Source: Apteryx mantelli (Eukaryota; Chordata; Aves; Apterygiformes; Apterygidae). Taken from it: a stretch of DNA of 64,000 nt. The notes beneath the pieces were generated by a model that was not told the DNA's origin, did not search any database, and worked only from the letters and a program-made list of their open reading frames with translations. Both the position numbers and the translations under genes were made by a program. Of this stretch, positions 46,907 to 59,768 are shown piece by piece. The first letter of the stretch is position 1; each line of letters begins with the position of its first letter. The stretch covers positions 64,230,501 through 64,294,500 of the forward strand of contig NC_089980.1 of assembly GCF_036417845.1 (NCBI RefSeq), read 5' to 3'.

Positions 46907-49869
46907 CTGAATAAAATAAAATCAATAAAATTTTAAAAAGCACACACACACACACATTGTGTTGGTCTTTAAATATCCAAGCAGGACTTACACTTGCAAT
47001 GTACTAAAATGTTTTTGGAAGGGCTGTTCTGTATCTGCTAATCTTCACACAAGTCTTTCCCATTCGTTCTCTCCCCTCCCTGCCTCCCCTTGCCCAAAAA
47101 ATTGTTAAAAGACAAAGTATTATATTTTACAAAAACTAAATCATCTTCCAAGTTAACTATCTTTTGTCACAGCAAGGTCTGCAGACTTCTTTGATCTCAA
47201 AATATGTATTCACACTTGTATAAGTCCAAAAAAGTCAAATGCTGCATTAAAACAAACATCCTCTATAACTCATTGCAGTGATGCATTACTAGTTTTGCAC
47301 TGCAAATACCGTATTCACTCTGACAGAGCACTAACCACAAAAAGCCATGAAGATGTGTCATACTTGAAATAAACAGAAATGATTAACTACATGCAGGGAG
47401 CAAATCTACTGAAGGTGCCAATATTACAATCACTTTTTAGAAAAGAGATTACATAAACCAATTTAAGAAGAAATGCAAAATTGAAGTTGTATATACAAAG
47501 CAGTAAAAGAAAAAAAAAATACATATTACCTTTTCTGAACTGACAGAAATTTACTTTTCAAGCCATTAATAGTCTTGGAAGAATCTTAAGATAAGGGGAG
47601 GAGAAGTGTAGAGATATGAAATGTATAAAGATAGATATCAGGGTAAAAACAAAGCAAAAAACCACCTCCCAACACCTTTCTAGATATCTGGAAGTATAAC
47701 AGTCCTATTTCAACAAGATTTGTTGGTTCTTATATTGAAACAGAGTTACCAGTTTTAATGTGTAGCCCTGTAATACAGTATTGCCATTGTTAGTAACAGG
47801 CCATAAGCTTTCCACTGAATTTGCAAAGCCTCAGGACTGAGGCTTGTCATACCTGCTTTTCCTGAACTTTTCTTGATCTGCCTGCAGGGTTTCTTCTTCT
47901 TCTTTTTTATTTTTTTTTTTAAACATGGTTTAGCTGTAACAGTAATTTCTCTAATTGACCAGCTGTCTATGGCTAATTTGTTTTACTTTCCTTTATCTTT
48001 GTGTGATACAAATACAGTTTTATATAAATAGCAGTAACAAGCAGTTATTCTACGTAAAATGAGATATTTATGACTAGCACATAATGATGCAGTGTAGTCA
48101 AATACAGGCCTAGTACAATAGAAGAGACCTTGAGAAAAGTGGAGAAACAGTATAGAGGAGTACAGGCTTGGGGTGATAAGAGATGGGGCACAGGCTTGGC
48201 ACTGAAGACCCTGCAGCTATAAACAACTCACCCACGATCAGGTAAAGAAATACAAACCTAGAGCTCGACAAAGTTGGTTTAGGAGTAACAAAGAGAACAA
48301 AGAAATAGTATTTAACACATGTAAAAGGCATCACTCTGTATAGTAAATTTGCTTGTAATGTGGAACTGCAAACCAATGAAGACAGAAACATGTAAAAGCA
48401 TGTTAGCAAACATATAAAAATGACTCCAAGTGGATCGCTGAGTGAGGAAGAAGAAACCATCAACATGAATATCATTTTCCTCCTGGCAAAGAACTCCAGA
48501 TATTGACAATTCACTGTAACACCCCTACCACTAGAATGAAACCACCAATCTTAGGAGCCAGAAGGGCAGTGCAAGGGTGAGCATAACACCAGGAAAAGGC
48601 ATAGAAACTAAGAAGCGTGAGTATAACAACTTTAACTACATTATTGTTCTTTTTCTTCTCCTTGCAGCAACTAGAGCTGGACTAATAATGATTAAACTCT
48701 CAAGATTTCAGTTATACTAGCAATAAATTCTTAGCTTTACTTATACATAAGTTGTGCTATGTCCTTGCCCATAAACAAGATCTTGAGTGTAACAAATTGG
48801 TAGAGAATGCAGACAGCTCTTCTGTGAACCTCAAAGCGTTTGGGGGGACAACCTTTGTGGCAACCCGGGGCAGTACTTTTGTATACAGCCTACAGATAAA
48901 TAATTGCATTCCTGGTATTCTGTGAATGTGAGTTCCTTTGGTCCTGGCAGTATTTCATCTAAAGCACAACTATTTATTATTGGCAAACTAGGCAGAGCTT
49001 TTTAGACTAGTTAAAAATCTGAAGAGCGAATTAAAAGCTTTGAACTACAGAACCAGAGTCCTCTGCCTCTGTCCTGGAGGAGAGGTAGTTCAAATTGAGA
49101 CAGAGGGGAGAAAGCCCCTGCCAGATTTGGCTTTGTATTTATAGAAGGATGTATATAGAGTTATAGAAGAATTATTTATATTTATTGCCTTTTATTAAGG
49201 CAAGTAACAAAGGCAGTTTGTTTGTTAAAGTCTTCCTTGAAAGAAGAGAACATATGAGCTGAGAAATTTCAAGCAGTTTGTCAACTTTAAAGAACAGGTC
49301 ACTTGCCAAGAAGACATTTCTATCACATTTATGATTAGGCCATCCAAATAAATTACCTTGCTTAGCAGGACATTTAAGATTAATATGATTATTTTTGTTT
49401 TCTGGTTCAAAGCTTTTTCTTCCCCCCAATTCAAACCAAACACATGTTGACAGATTTGGATAGCACGGAGCACTAATTTAACTGCTAGGCAAAAGCACAG
49501 CCCCCAAAAGGCAGCCAACAGACTAAGTCAGCATGGCAGTTTGCACGGCGAAGGGTACAAAGGAAACCCAGAAAGCAGTACTGATTCGACACAAGCACTT
49601 TAAGCAGAATTACAAAAGTATCATTTCTTTTATCCTCTCAGTACACAGGAAGACTGGAAATACTTTGAGACATCTCAAAGGTACAAAACAGCCACACCTA
49701 TTCTTTTCTCCCTCATTCAGGAGGGAGAAAGATCCTCTCTAGTTTCCCAGGATTTCATTATGGGGTTTTCCTTGAATGCAGAAGGGCCACCATTTTTATA
49801 TGGTGTCATCTAAGCCATAATCAGCCTACTAGAAGGAGTGAAGAATATGCTATGGCAGTCCAGTATTAC
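46907..49869 (-). other. SHPRH: SHPRH intron W9/W10
   Basis: 2963 nt. Contains the (TG)8 tract next to the W10 acceptor and a pyrimidine run near 47890-47922. The 134-codon open frame at 48110-48514 (minus) has no recognisable domain. Confidence 0.8.
46941..46956. repeat. (CA)8 tract, sense-strand (TG)8 before W10 acceptor
   Basis: Eight CA units on the plus strand read as UG repeats in the transcript, 35-50 nt upstream of exon W10. Confidence 0.9.
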
Positions 49870-49991
49870 CTTTAATGATATGGATACCCGCTAAGCCATT
49901 AAGAGCACACACCAGCTGTCGGTGAGCTTCCTCACACTCTGTTCGACACTTCTTCTGCAATGAAGTTAGTAGTTCCTCCATGGTCATGGTG
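49870..49991 (-). CDS. SHPRH: SHPRH exon W9
   Basis: Encodes residues 653-692 (TMTMEELLTSLQKKCRTECE then EAHRQLVCALNGLAGIHIIK) between split codons Ser652 and Gly693. It begins the long helical region after ATPase lobe 1. Acceptor TATTTTCAG, donor G|GTAATA. Confidence 0.96.
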
Positions 49992-52783
49992 CTGAAAATA
50001 TAGATCAAATGGCTAAAACTTGAAACAAAAAGACAATATTACAGAAGCAAGACTATCATACTGTGTAGTATGAAAGATTATGCTACATACATCCAACAAA
50101 CATATTGTGCAAATGCTTATTAGACATTTTTAAAAACAACGTAGTTCTGTCAGCTTCTGTTCCGCCTGGAGCTCTGCCCCATCTAACCTGAAAGAGTATT
50201 TCAAGAGGTTGAAATCTCCTAAAAATAGGGACAAAAAAAGCAACAAGAAAAAATTAGTTAAGAAAAGTAATTTTTCACAGGGCAAAATACTTTGCTCCTT
50301 TTATTACAGTGAGGAACGAGAAACAACTGAGAACAGACCTCATATTGCTAGAAGCTGTTCAAACGAAAACAGCTAGAGAGCCTCTATTACTTCCCCTCTC
50401 AATCTAAACACGCAAAACTGATGAGATATAGAGGTAAAGAGAAATGTGTGGAGAATGAGAACAGTTAAAATTACCAAGTATCCCTTTAAGTTACTGCTTT
50501 TCTACATTTGTTATTATTTGTAATTCTACAGAGGAATTTAATTAGGAGAGAATTAGCTGAACAGAAAAATAAAGGAAAGGGAGAGATAAGAGATAGAAGC
50601 AGGAACAGAGATGAGAAGGGAAGAAAGAAAGAAGCAGAAAGAACAGCTTGGAGTAAGGCCAATGGACACAGAAGCCAGGCAGGAAGAAGACTGATGCAAA
50701 GACACAGGAAAGTAAACCACAACATCAGTCTGCAACATCTGACCTGAGGCTGCTGCTATGACCCATGCTGCTTTGAGACCAGAGACTACTCCTTCCCAGG
50801 AATTCTGCTTCACTCACCTTCCAGAGAAGTATTTACTACTTGGGGTTTAGTACTCTGAAATTGAGTGACATCACCCCCAAGCAGGGTATCCTTGACTAGG
50901 CCTATATTTTCCCCTCCTCAGAACACTGTTCTATTTACTGAAACTGTTTCTTGAGTTAGTGTTATACTAGAGCAGACTTTAAATCAATAGCATCGCTATC
51001 TGTAATTAGCTAAATTCTGCAGATGCATTGGCAAATACACACATCACCTGCTGTCCATACTCTGGTATTTCTACCCATTGCTGTTTACCTTTCATTTTCA
51101 AAGCCATCAGCAGTTTCAAGGAAAAGTCTGTGTACAACCTTTTACTTTTACAAACTACACAATTTGATTTACTTACAATCTGAGACTAGCAATTAAGACA
51201 AAAAGAAGTTTTTGACTCAGTTTAACTAGGGAAACCTAGAAAATGCCCTTTTGAGGGCTGTATTTTTGCCAAGTAGATGTTCTCACTTACTTCTTTCACT
51301 AAACAGGCAGGAAAAAGGTCATCAAGCATAGAATATGTTCCAAGGTCAGATTTCCTGTTTCAGTCCAATTTCTCTTATTCATATGTTCCAAACTCAGCTT
51401 TGTATTTTCAGTCCAGTTTCTCTTATTCATCAGAGTTCCTGGTGCTGAATTTCTCAGTTATTCTCACGCACATAAATCACAGCCAGGAGCCAAAACTTCT
51501 GCCTATTCTGGGAATGTCCATTGCTGCAGTCAGGCTTGGTTTACAAGAAGGATATATAAATAGTGCTTGGAAACAGCTTTTCCTTACATGTATGTTTTTA
51601 AGAAAGATTTAGTTTTTATTGCTGTTTTTTCCACCACTGTTACTATGCTGCTGTCACCCTGCCAGCATTCCACTGAAATCAATGCAGTAACTAAGACATC
51701 CCCAGCATACTCAGCTCAATTTACATTTCATTTATACTCTGCTAGATCAGTCTGCTGCAAACAGTAATGTTGGGCTTGCGTGAATATAGATTTTTTTCCA
51801 TGTTTCAGTCCTTGCTTCCACACTAGTGGAAGATTTTCTGCCTATTAGGCACAAAATGCTACAGCATGCTGCCTACTGTTGGTCCCTGCTGAAGTAGCTG
51901 CAAAGTCAGTTACAGCTGCTTAGGCATGTTCAAGGTGTCCTACACGAGAAAGGAGGCGCAGGACACAAAACTTTATAAAAGGATAGAAGAAAACTGGACA
52001 GCATGGGTGATCAAGAGCAGGAAACAATAGAAACACAATTGTAGTATTAACGTTAAGTTCTTCCCTGCCTGTAACTTAAAAAAGAAACAATATAGGCAGT
52101 GCTCTGAGAGCCTGGAATAGCACCATCTTGTTCTTTTACAACCCCCCCCCCCCTTCTAATTGACTGAAAGGGAAGTAGCCAGGTTTTGCAGAGATACTAG
52201 CAACATGCTTTTTGTCTAACAAAGGCTGAGACTAAACTGGTATTCATTGGGCATTTGTGGAAAGGGTGATCTTGAAAGTATGCAAAAAAATGCATTTTAA
52301 AGGCTTTCAAGGTTGGGTCTACATTTCAAAATTCTGTAACCTCATATTAAAACATTTTCTTTGATTTAAAGAATTATTCTGTTCCACCTACCCTTTGTTC
52401 ATTGTTCTCATTCCTTACAGTGCATTTTGTAAGAACTGAAGAAAGTTAGTTTATTTGAAACTGAAAAAGAATCTGTTTTGTTTCACACTATAAATCTAAC
52501 CTGCAACACCTTAGCATCCATCAGCATCACAAGGTTAAAATGTTACTGCACAAAAAAATGCCTCTCAGTACTATTTTCTCTAACACAGGAATTACACTAA
52601 CTACCATACTGTATCCTACTCAAAGTCTGATATCACATAGCTTGGTGTGGCATATTTGCACGTTTCACTAAACAAGCTTAAAATTAGGCTTACATAAAAA
52701 ATGCACAAGATCTTGTACCATTAGCAATAATTGGAGTTTTGCTTGGGATAAAGCACACCATTTAGAAAGTGATAAAAATTCAC
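49992..52783 (-). other. SHPRH: SHPRH intron W8/W9
   Basis: 2792 nt. Holds a purine-rich stretch on the plus strand near 50541-50650, a 48-bp tandem duplication (51333-51428) and a 12-base C run near 52142. Open frames over the purine-rich and tandem parts are chance. Confidence 0.8.
51333..51428. repeat. 48-bp imperfect tandem duplication
   Basis: Unit 1 (51333-51380) and unit 2 (51381-51428) both begin ATATGTTCCAA and end TCTCTTATTC; the middle differs at several positions. Confidence 0.85.
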
Positions 52784-53040
52784 CTTTTCTGTAATGGCAA
52801 GAACTCTCCCCGAACAGCTTGTGGATGACAGCAGGCCTGCCTCAGCCGCAGCAAAGGGTACAAAATAGAAGTCACAGTTCTTCTATCTAGGCTACTAAGC
52901 TTAAGAGTCCAATCTGAAATCTTCCTCAGTTTTGCCAGGGCATCCTGGCAGCACACCTCGTGCTGGCGATGATAGAAGTGTCTCTCCACAGGAGAAAAGT
53001 GAAGCCAGTGTACATTTTCTGTCTGGGGGGGGATTTGAAT
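52784..53040 (-). CDS. SHPRH: SHPRH exon W8 (end of ATPase lobe 1)
   Basis: Encodes residues 567-651: IQIPPQTENVHWLHFSPVER, then HFYHRQHEVCCQDALAKLRK, later DRRTVTSILYPLLRLRQACC and HPQAVRGEFLPLQK. The LRLRQACCHP text is the SNF2 signature near motif III/IV found in Rad5-like proteins. Acceptor TTAATTACAG, donor AG|GTGAAT. Only an 89-nt intron separates it from W7. Confidence 0.97.
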
Positions 53041-53129
53041 CTGTAATTAAGAAAGAAAATAAGTAATTTGCAAATAAAACTACTGCTAATTGTTATTAAG
53101 AAACTTTAAAAATAAAAACTCTCATTTAC

Positions 53130-53293
53130 TTGGTCAATCACATCCTTCTTTGCTGATCTCCACATTATCTTGGCAATTAGGCTGTAGAGAGGCTGAGGAT
53201 TTTTTCTACAGTAAGGTCGATATAACAGTTGGTCCCACCAATGTTTGACCCAGTAAGGATCAACTCCAAGAAAAAGGACTAAGCCATACAGAT
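53130..53293 (-). CDS. SHPRH: SHPRH exon W7 (ATPase lobe 1)
   Basis: Encodes residues 513-566 after split Asp512: LYGLVLFLGVDPYWVKHWWD, then QLLYRPYCRKNPQPLYSLIA and KIMWRSAKKDVIDQ. Follows the SGTPVQ motif of W6. Acceptor TTCTTGACAG, donor CAA|GTAAAT. Confidence 0.96.
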
Positions 53294-55471
53294 CTGTCAA
53301 GAAAAGAAGGCGTTTTAATAAATACTGTTTGCGTTTTAATACTTCAGAATATGCCTTCAAAAGATAACTTTCACAGAGAGGTTATCAGGCATAAAGCAGC
53401 TACTATTTAGCCATTATCTTTTCCACTTGTTTTCCAATCATTCCCTCACTAAAAGGTAACTGGAGGCAGGGGAGTGGAGTGCGGAGAGGTTATCTCCTTT
53501 AGTTAGGTGCCGATTTTCACAGAACTTGTAGAAATATGACAAATCTTGAGGCTTTTTAAAAATTTTTAGTTTAGCTGAACTGACTGATGAATTCTAAACC
53601 TAATTGGAACAAGGGCATGAGACAGAAATTACATGGTTACGTATGGTTAGCCTAGTATGCCAGGTTGTTGTAAAATGATATTGCTCAGTATCACTGCTTT
53701 GCAGCCTGCTGTGTGCCAACTGTCTATTGCTCACCATCCTAAAAGTGGCTGCAATTCAGAAGTGTTTCACCTCTCTATTAAGGCAGAAGAAATTAACAAA
53801 AATCCCTTATCTTTTATTGTTTTCTTACTAGCTGAGAGAATACAGCTCGCTAATTCTGCCCAATTCAGAAGCCCACCATTCTTCAGGGACAAAATTTAAA
53901 GGACACAGCTAACTTTAAGCTTGTACCTAAAACTCACTGCAAAACCTGAAAAACTACAAAAGCACATGCTTAAGTGCTGCATGTGGATGGTGCAAAAATA
54001 GATAGTAACATATGATGGTATCCTCAAGTTCTTAAAGATCCAGCAGCCTAAATTCTTTTTCTGTTAGTTTTATGGTGATTTTGGCATTCAGCTGAGAGTT
54101 ATAAGACATACGCCACACACATCACAGCCCCGAGGGAAGGCAAGTCCTGAGAATTTTTTCTATGAAGGAAGCAAAAGTTTCTGCAGAGGTCCTATCCCAC
54201 TTCATTACAGCAGCTGAGGTACAGACAAACTAGTCAGTGGTTCCTTTGTCCCCTATGTGAAGGGGACTGCCTCTGTATAGCCTGAGAGCCTGACCAATGT
54301 GTATTACTGACAATATAACATTTCAGATGTGTGCGTTAAATCAGCACTATCACAGGTAAGGACTTGAACAAGTTAATCATGACATCAACTCAATCACTTC
54401 TTTCCATAGTGTTTGCTTTACTGACTATGTATTCTGACAGCTATTATATGTAATTATAAATCCATCCTCAATTCCATAAGGGTTTAATCCACAATATTGA
54501 CTTTTATAATGATTTGGTATCTGAACAACAGTTCACAAATGTACATAGATTCATCCATTTTCAAAACTATTGCCTCAATGTTGCCCTTTCCTTCTTCCTA
54601 TCAGTCTGAAACAGAGTCTACAGAAAACAGAGTACCTCACAGAAAAGACAAGATAACTGAAATCTACTTACATAGATCCCCCTACTCCACACCACCATCT
54701 CAATTCATCAAGTCCTCAAATAAGGATTCATAACAGTTTCATAAAGCTTTAATATGATTTCTAGGATTGATAATCATGGTTGGTCATGGAAATTGATGGC
54801 CACAGTAGTTCTTACAAGGCTATGCAAGATAACATCACTTCTGTATTTGATATTTAGAAGGTTTCTGTAAACAGAGCAGACTGTCATAAGCTGCAAGAGA
54901 GAGGGTTAATATTTTCCCACTCTGCTGTGGAAAACCAAAGGACAGATTTGAGTCAGCTGTTTAACATAGACCTTCTCCACTCCCACAAGCATTTGCTTAA
55001 TTCAGATAGAAGATTTCAGCTCTGCAGTTTTAATATCAATACATTTATTGATGACTTTGTCTTCAAAGCAAAACAAAGTGCTAGTAATTTGCAGTCCTGT
55101 ATGTACATCATCTTCAGCTGGGAGATGTAGGGCACTAAATAAGCTATACTAACATCACTCAAGGAAACTCTGCTAGGTTTTAAGAATAATGTAGTTAACA
55201 TTTTGTATTAAAGTTTAAAATAGCACTGAAGACAGACTATCTTTTAGAATGGACTTACACTGCATTTACCTGGCATCAAAGTAGGAGTAATAAAATAACC
55301 CATTATATTTTACTAAATTTTTCTACTTCTTAAAAGCCCAACTGAATGCAGTCCACAGTATTTTAACAATGCTGTAACCTAAGTTAGCAAACATTTTAAC
55401 TGCTCCAAAACCACTCCCTAATTATCAGCACCAAGGAAAACCCACAGATGCCACTGCTACACAAAGCTCAC
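53294..55471 (-). other. SHPRH: SHPRH intron W6/W7
   Basis: 2178 nt. Nothing recognised beyond chance open frames. Confidence 0.8.
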
Positions 55472-55550
55472 CTTCTAATCCTCGCTGCACAGGAGTGCCA
55501 CTGACACACCAGCGATTGATTCCACTTAAACGGAGTGCCATTTCAGCAGC
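55472..55550 (-). CDS. SHPRH: SHPRH exon W6 (motif III)
   Basis: Encodes residues 486-511, AAEMALRLSGINRWCVSGTP then VQRGLE, plus one base of Asp512. SGTPVQ is SNF2 motif III, which couples ATP hydrolysis to translocation. Acceptor TTTTGCTAG, donor G|GTGAGC. The 767-nt upstream intron is featureless. Confidence 0.96.
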
Positions 55551-56317
55551 CTAGCAAAAGAAGATAGAACCAACAGTAGGAAAATGAAAACAAAAGATAG
55601 AGCGGAACACACTCTAAAAACACGTTGATCATACTTTTAAAAAGTCTTAACATCTTTTCAGTATAAAAGAGTAACAGACCTATAAGCAGTACTTTTGCAA
55701 TCTATTATAAATATGTGTATAAATAAAGTTATTGAGCTTTCTTGAAGGCAGCTGAAAGCTGCTAAAAACCATATCCACCTTCAAATAGATCTGCAAAAAA
55801 AGCACACATAACTTAAATAAATAGCTTTTTTGACTTCCTGTTTTGGGCAAAAAAATGGACAAACACTAATTAAAATAATCTCTCTCTGCAGACTGTTGAC
55901 TTAGAGCTTCCAGAGACATTGCTGACTATTTTAGCTTCTAGACCCAAAGGACATATGTATGCCTCTGAACCGTGTCACTGAACAGGCTAGTGTCTTGTTT
56001 GAAACTATCAAACACAATATAAAACATGATGACCCACTTACTTGAACTGTCAATACAGATTATGATAAGTTTTTTTTGAGCTGAATCTATTTCAGCCTGC
56101 CAAAATTCCAACAGGAGAAACATGTAATAGTAAATATCTCCAAGGGAAAATAAACTGTTAGTCACTTCTAAAGAAAAAGCTACAAGGACAAATTACCTGA
56201 GTACATTCAATGTTAAGAGGAGAAAAAAAAAATAGCAATTCTATCTTTTTTATTATTTACAATAAGCTTGTCAAAAGCTGTTCAAGTTAAACAAACACAT
56301 GACTGGGAATAGCATAC

Positions 56318-56569
56318 CTTTGCAGTAGTGCATTCAACCATCTGTGCTTCATCAAGACAGATTCTCCACCACTCCACTGCTACTAAGGGGCTGGGGATGG
56401 CCATGTACCGCTTCTGGTTCCTGAAACGGCGCCCATCTTCACTGTTACTGTGGGGTATGTCTACATAGTTCAGTTCAGTGCGGAGAACATCATATGTGGT
56501 GATGACTACCTCCTGCTCTGCCAACATGTGTGGCTGCAAAAAGCCATGCTTCTTCACACCTTGATATAC
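56318..56569 (-). CDS. SHPRH: SHPRH exon W5 (Walker B / DEAQ box)
   Basis: Encodes 84 residues (402-485), VYQGVKKHGFLQPHMLAEQE through VVITTYDVLRTEL to WWRICLDEAQMVECTTAK. The DEAQ box (474-477) is motif II; most SNF2 proteins have DEAH, but SHPRH is known to carry DEAQ. ITTYDVL is the motif Ib region. Acceptor CTATTTAG, donor AAG|GTATGC. Confidence 0.97.
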
Positions 56570-59500
56570 CTAAATAGATATATATGCAATAGCACAACAG
56601 CTAAGAATGAACGTGAGAAACACTAATATGAAGTGCAAAAATTTCAAGACAGCTTGATATGGAACATGCTTTCAAAAGTGCTCCTAATACAATATGAAAT
56701 CATTCATAAAACCTGCATTCATACAGTAATACACTGGGAAATCCAAATAAGTAACATAGTTAATAAATGCAATAGATACTGATGTAAAATTTATGTATGT
56801 ATTTAAACCTATACAAAATGTCAAATACTGATTTTTTTTCTCCTCTGAAGAAAAGAGGGCTTCAGTATTTGCTACAAGTTATTTGCTACAGAATACTTAA
56901 TCTTGCATACACCTATTGTAAAGTTGTAATGGGCAACATTACAGAAGTCAGCATTACATGTCCTTTACACACTTTTATTGCACGTGTTACTTTTTTTCCT
57001 CCTAAGAATTTCATCAAAAATTATGCAAGGACAGGAGTATGTAGCAAAATATTTAAAAACTAACACATTAACCAGATTATCATTTTTATCTGCAATCTAG
57101 TAAGAAATGATCCACATACACCAACAGAATACATACACCTCTCAATGATATTCATTGCAATATCAGAAGTATTTTTCTTATCTCTCTCCTCACTCTAAGC
57201 ATAATGGAAACATACAGTAGTTTAATATTAAAAAATTTACAAGTTAAACTAAACATTTTACTATATTTCCCCGTGTTAGCATTCGGTATCTAAATAAAAC
57301 AGAGCTAATATGAGTTTCAACTAAAACTTGTTAAAAGTTCAAATAACGTGTGATGCAGGCACAATTTAACCAATAAAATATGTTGAAAAGGGAGCATTTT
57401 GCCACTTCTAGGATTTTTAGCTATTAAGAACAATTGCTACCAGAGCAATATACCAATCACATCTTTTTTTCTCTTCTCATAGAAACTTATTTCCCTTGCT
57501 CCCAAATTTACCTTTGGAACCAGCTTCAAAACTACAGGCATCCTATTGCTTACTTCAAAAGTTTTATCACTGGCTACTTCTTATCATTCATCTAGATCTG
57601 CATATGAATACCAATATTAAAATGGATAAGATTTCTTTCTAAAAAGATTGGGATATTCATGTATCTGTCCAAAGAAATCCATATTCCAGTCTCATCTTCA
57701 AACACCTGGTATCTTTTTTCTATTCTTCTCTCATTCTGTGATTTTCTGCTCTATTACATGAACACTCTAGATTTTTGTAGATAAGAAGGACCATCATGGT
57801 TACAAACACTTGTTTTTATCATTTAAGAAAATCACAGCATCTTAATTCTGAATCACTCAAAGTGTCACAAACTTTAATGTTCACTTACGTCAAGAAAAAG
57901 TAGTTAAAAATATCAGAATTAAGGTGACCAGAATTAATTGATTCTTTACCCCTTCATCAACACAATTTCATTGCTAACTCCACTGTTACAGCACCCTTCC
58001 TCCACTCATCTCCTTGCTTTACATTTCTGACTATGGCAATGTAATGTTTTTGTCAACTGAAAGAAACATTTACAGAAAATTCCTGTTCAGCCCTAGAATG
58101 TGTGACAACAGAGCACATGCAATCAGGTTAATGCACAAGAGCTGGGAGGGCAGGGAGAGAAGGAAAGCATGCTCACTGAAGCAACTGAAAAAATAGCTGT
58201 TGAAGTCTAATGATCTCTTCCAAGCATTTGTGAACAGATTTTCTGGAGGTTTATAACTTGGCCAAGTTTTGGTTGTTATCACAGCAGCACAAAAAGACAA
58301 CCTGCTACAAAGCAAGCTCTACTGAAATTCCTTGTTTTAAAACATAAAAGCATTAGAATCTCTCATGGGTTATAAGCAGTTGAAAGAATAAAAAGCACGC
58401 TCACATGCAAAACCTGTTAACATAGGAAATTGATTCTCTGAAATGTCTAAACTATTTTCATTTCAACTTTACAGAAAAGAATTTTCATTTGAAACAGCAC
58501 TGATGCCAGTCTGGATGGCTTACAGTTGGCAGTTAAAAGAAAATGAAAACAGTGTCTTAGACTGGAAAGTGTCACACAGTCTAAAGTACTGACATCAGTA
58601 TTTAAGCTATTTTACTGTTATCATGTAAATTTATTTCTGACAGTTTTCAAAGCTGGTATAAAACTTGGATGAGGTCCTACGAAAACAGTGCAAGTTTTAC
58701 ACATTTGTTAGCTGTTCCACTGAAGCTAGCGAGATTACTAACACAAATGCTTAACAGGGAACCTGGGATTCATTTATATATTGTACTTCCATGCAAGACA
58801 GCAGAAGATATCAGATATACCCCTGGATGCAAAGACTCCTCTCTTTGTTCACCTACTACTACTGCTGCTATTTACTCAAAACATATGCAACCTACAATTT
58901 ATGAATCTTGGAGCACTTTACCCTTACTACGCTCCTTCCTTCCCAAAGGTAAAAAGGACAAGACTTGAGTACATTATTAATAAAAGACAACGGCCACCCT
59001 TGATTACTGTGATAATAACTATAAGGCTATATTACAATTTTTGAAATATTTACTGTATTTATAATTAAATTCAATTTAGTGACAGAGCTGTTCAGAATCA
59101 AGTAAGAGGACAATATGAGGTCTCCAGATAAGCAACATTCTGATAAACACAGCAGATGTTATGGAGACAACATCCAAGTTTTTATAATGTTATTTTCAGT
59201 CAACAGCAAGGCCTAACACTTCTTTTGTAAAGCCTGAGAACAAGAAATTCAGAAGTACACTCTTTATCTACTTAAACATTCATTTTATCTAGAAAGAAAT
59301 GAAAAGCAACTGTGAGGAAGCTGCTCACACACAGATGAGCAGAGACATTTGATACTGCTTAAGTATCTGTAAGTTAGGCTTTCCTAAGCTTCTTAACAAT
59401 CTTTTTGGAGGAAAGACACACACAGCTTTACCTGTCAGAAATCATGTTTTGCTGCTACTGCTCAAAATATGTTCCTATTTGATAAAGATATCTAGTCCCC

Positions 59501-59768
59501 TGTATTGTCTCTTGATAAGCTCATAAAAACAAACAAACAAAAACAAAAAAACCCCACCACACTGAAGAATTAAACTCAGATAGTCTTTTGGGGAAACAAA
59601 TGAACACGTGGCTCCAAAGCATAGGTGCTGGTCTACTAGTCAGAAATGTGGAATTCTGTAACAGTAGACAAAAAGGCCTCAGAACTTTATGTGATACAAA
59701 GAGACTCAGACAGGAAGCCCTGAGCCTTACAGAATAATTAGACAGAATATGAAGCGATATAATCATAC
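56570..59768 (-). other. SHPRH: SHPRH intron W4/W5
   Basis: 3199 nt. Contains a CAAA/C tract at 59525-59562. Open frames such as 58669-58968 (plus) are chance. No transposon recognised. Confidence 0.8.
59525..59562. repeat. (CAAA)n / poly-A tract ending in CCCC
   Basis: AAAACAAACAAACAAAAAC pattern followed by A7 and CCCCACCACAC, about 210 nt into the W4/W5 intron in the sense direction. Confidence 0.9.

Noticed and set aside
48110..48514. 134-codon minus-strand open frame in the W9/W10 intron
   Set aside because: Lies wholly between two phase-matched SHPRH exons, is rich in hydrophobic and Ser residues by composition only, and has no acceptor/donor pair in frame with neighbours.
50541..50650. 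Purine-rich stretch as a triplex (H-DNA) element
   Set aside because: Purine bias is real, but it is broken by many pyrimidines and lacks mirror symmetry.
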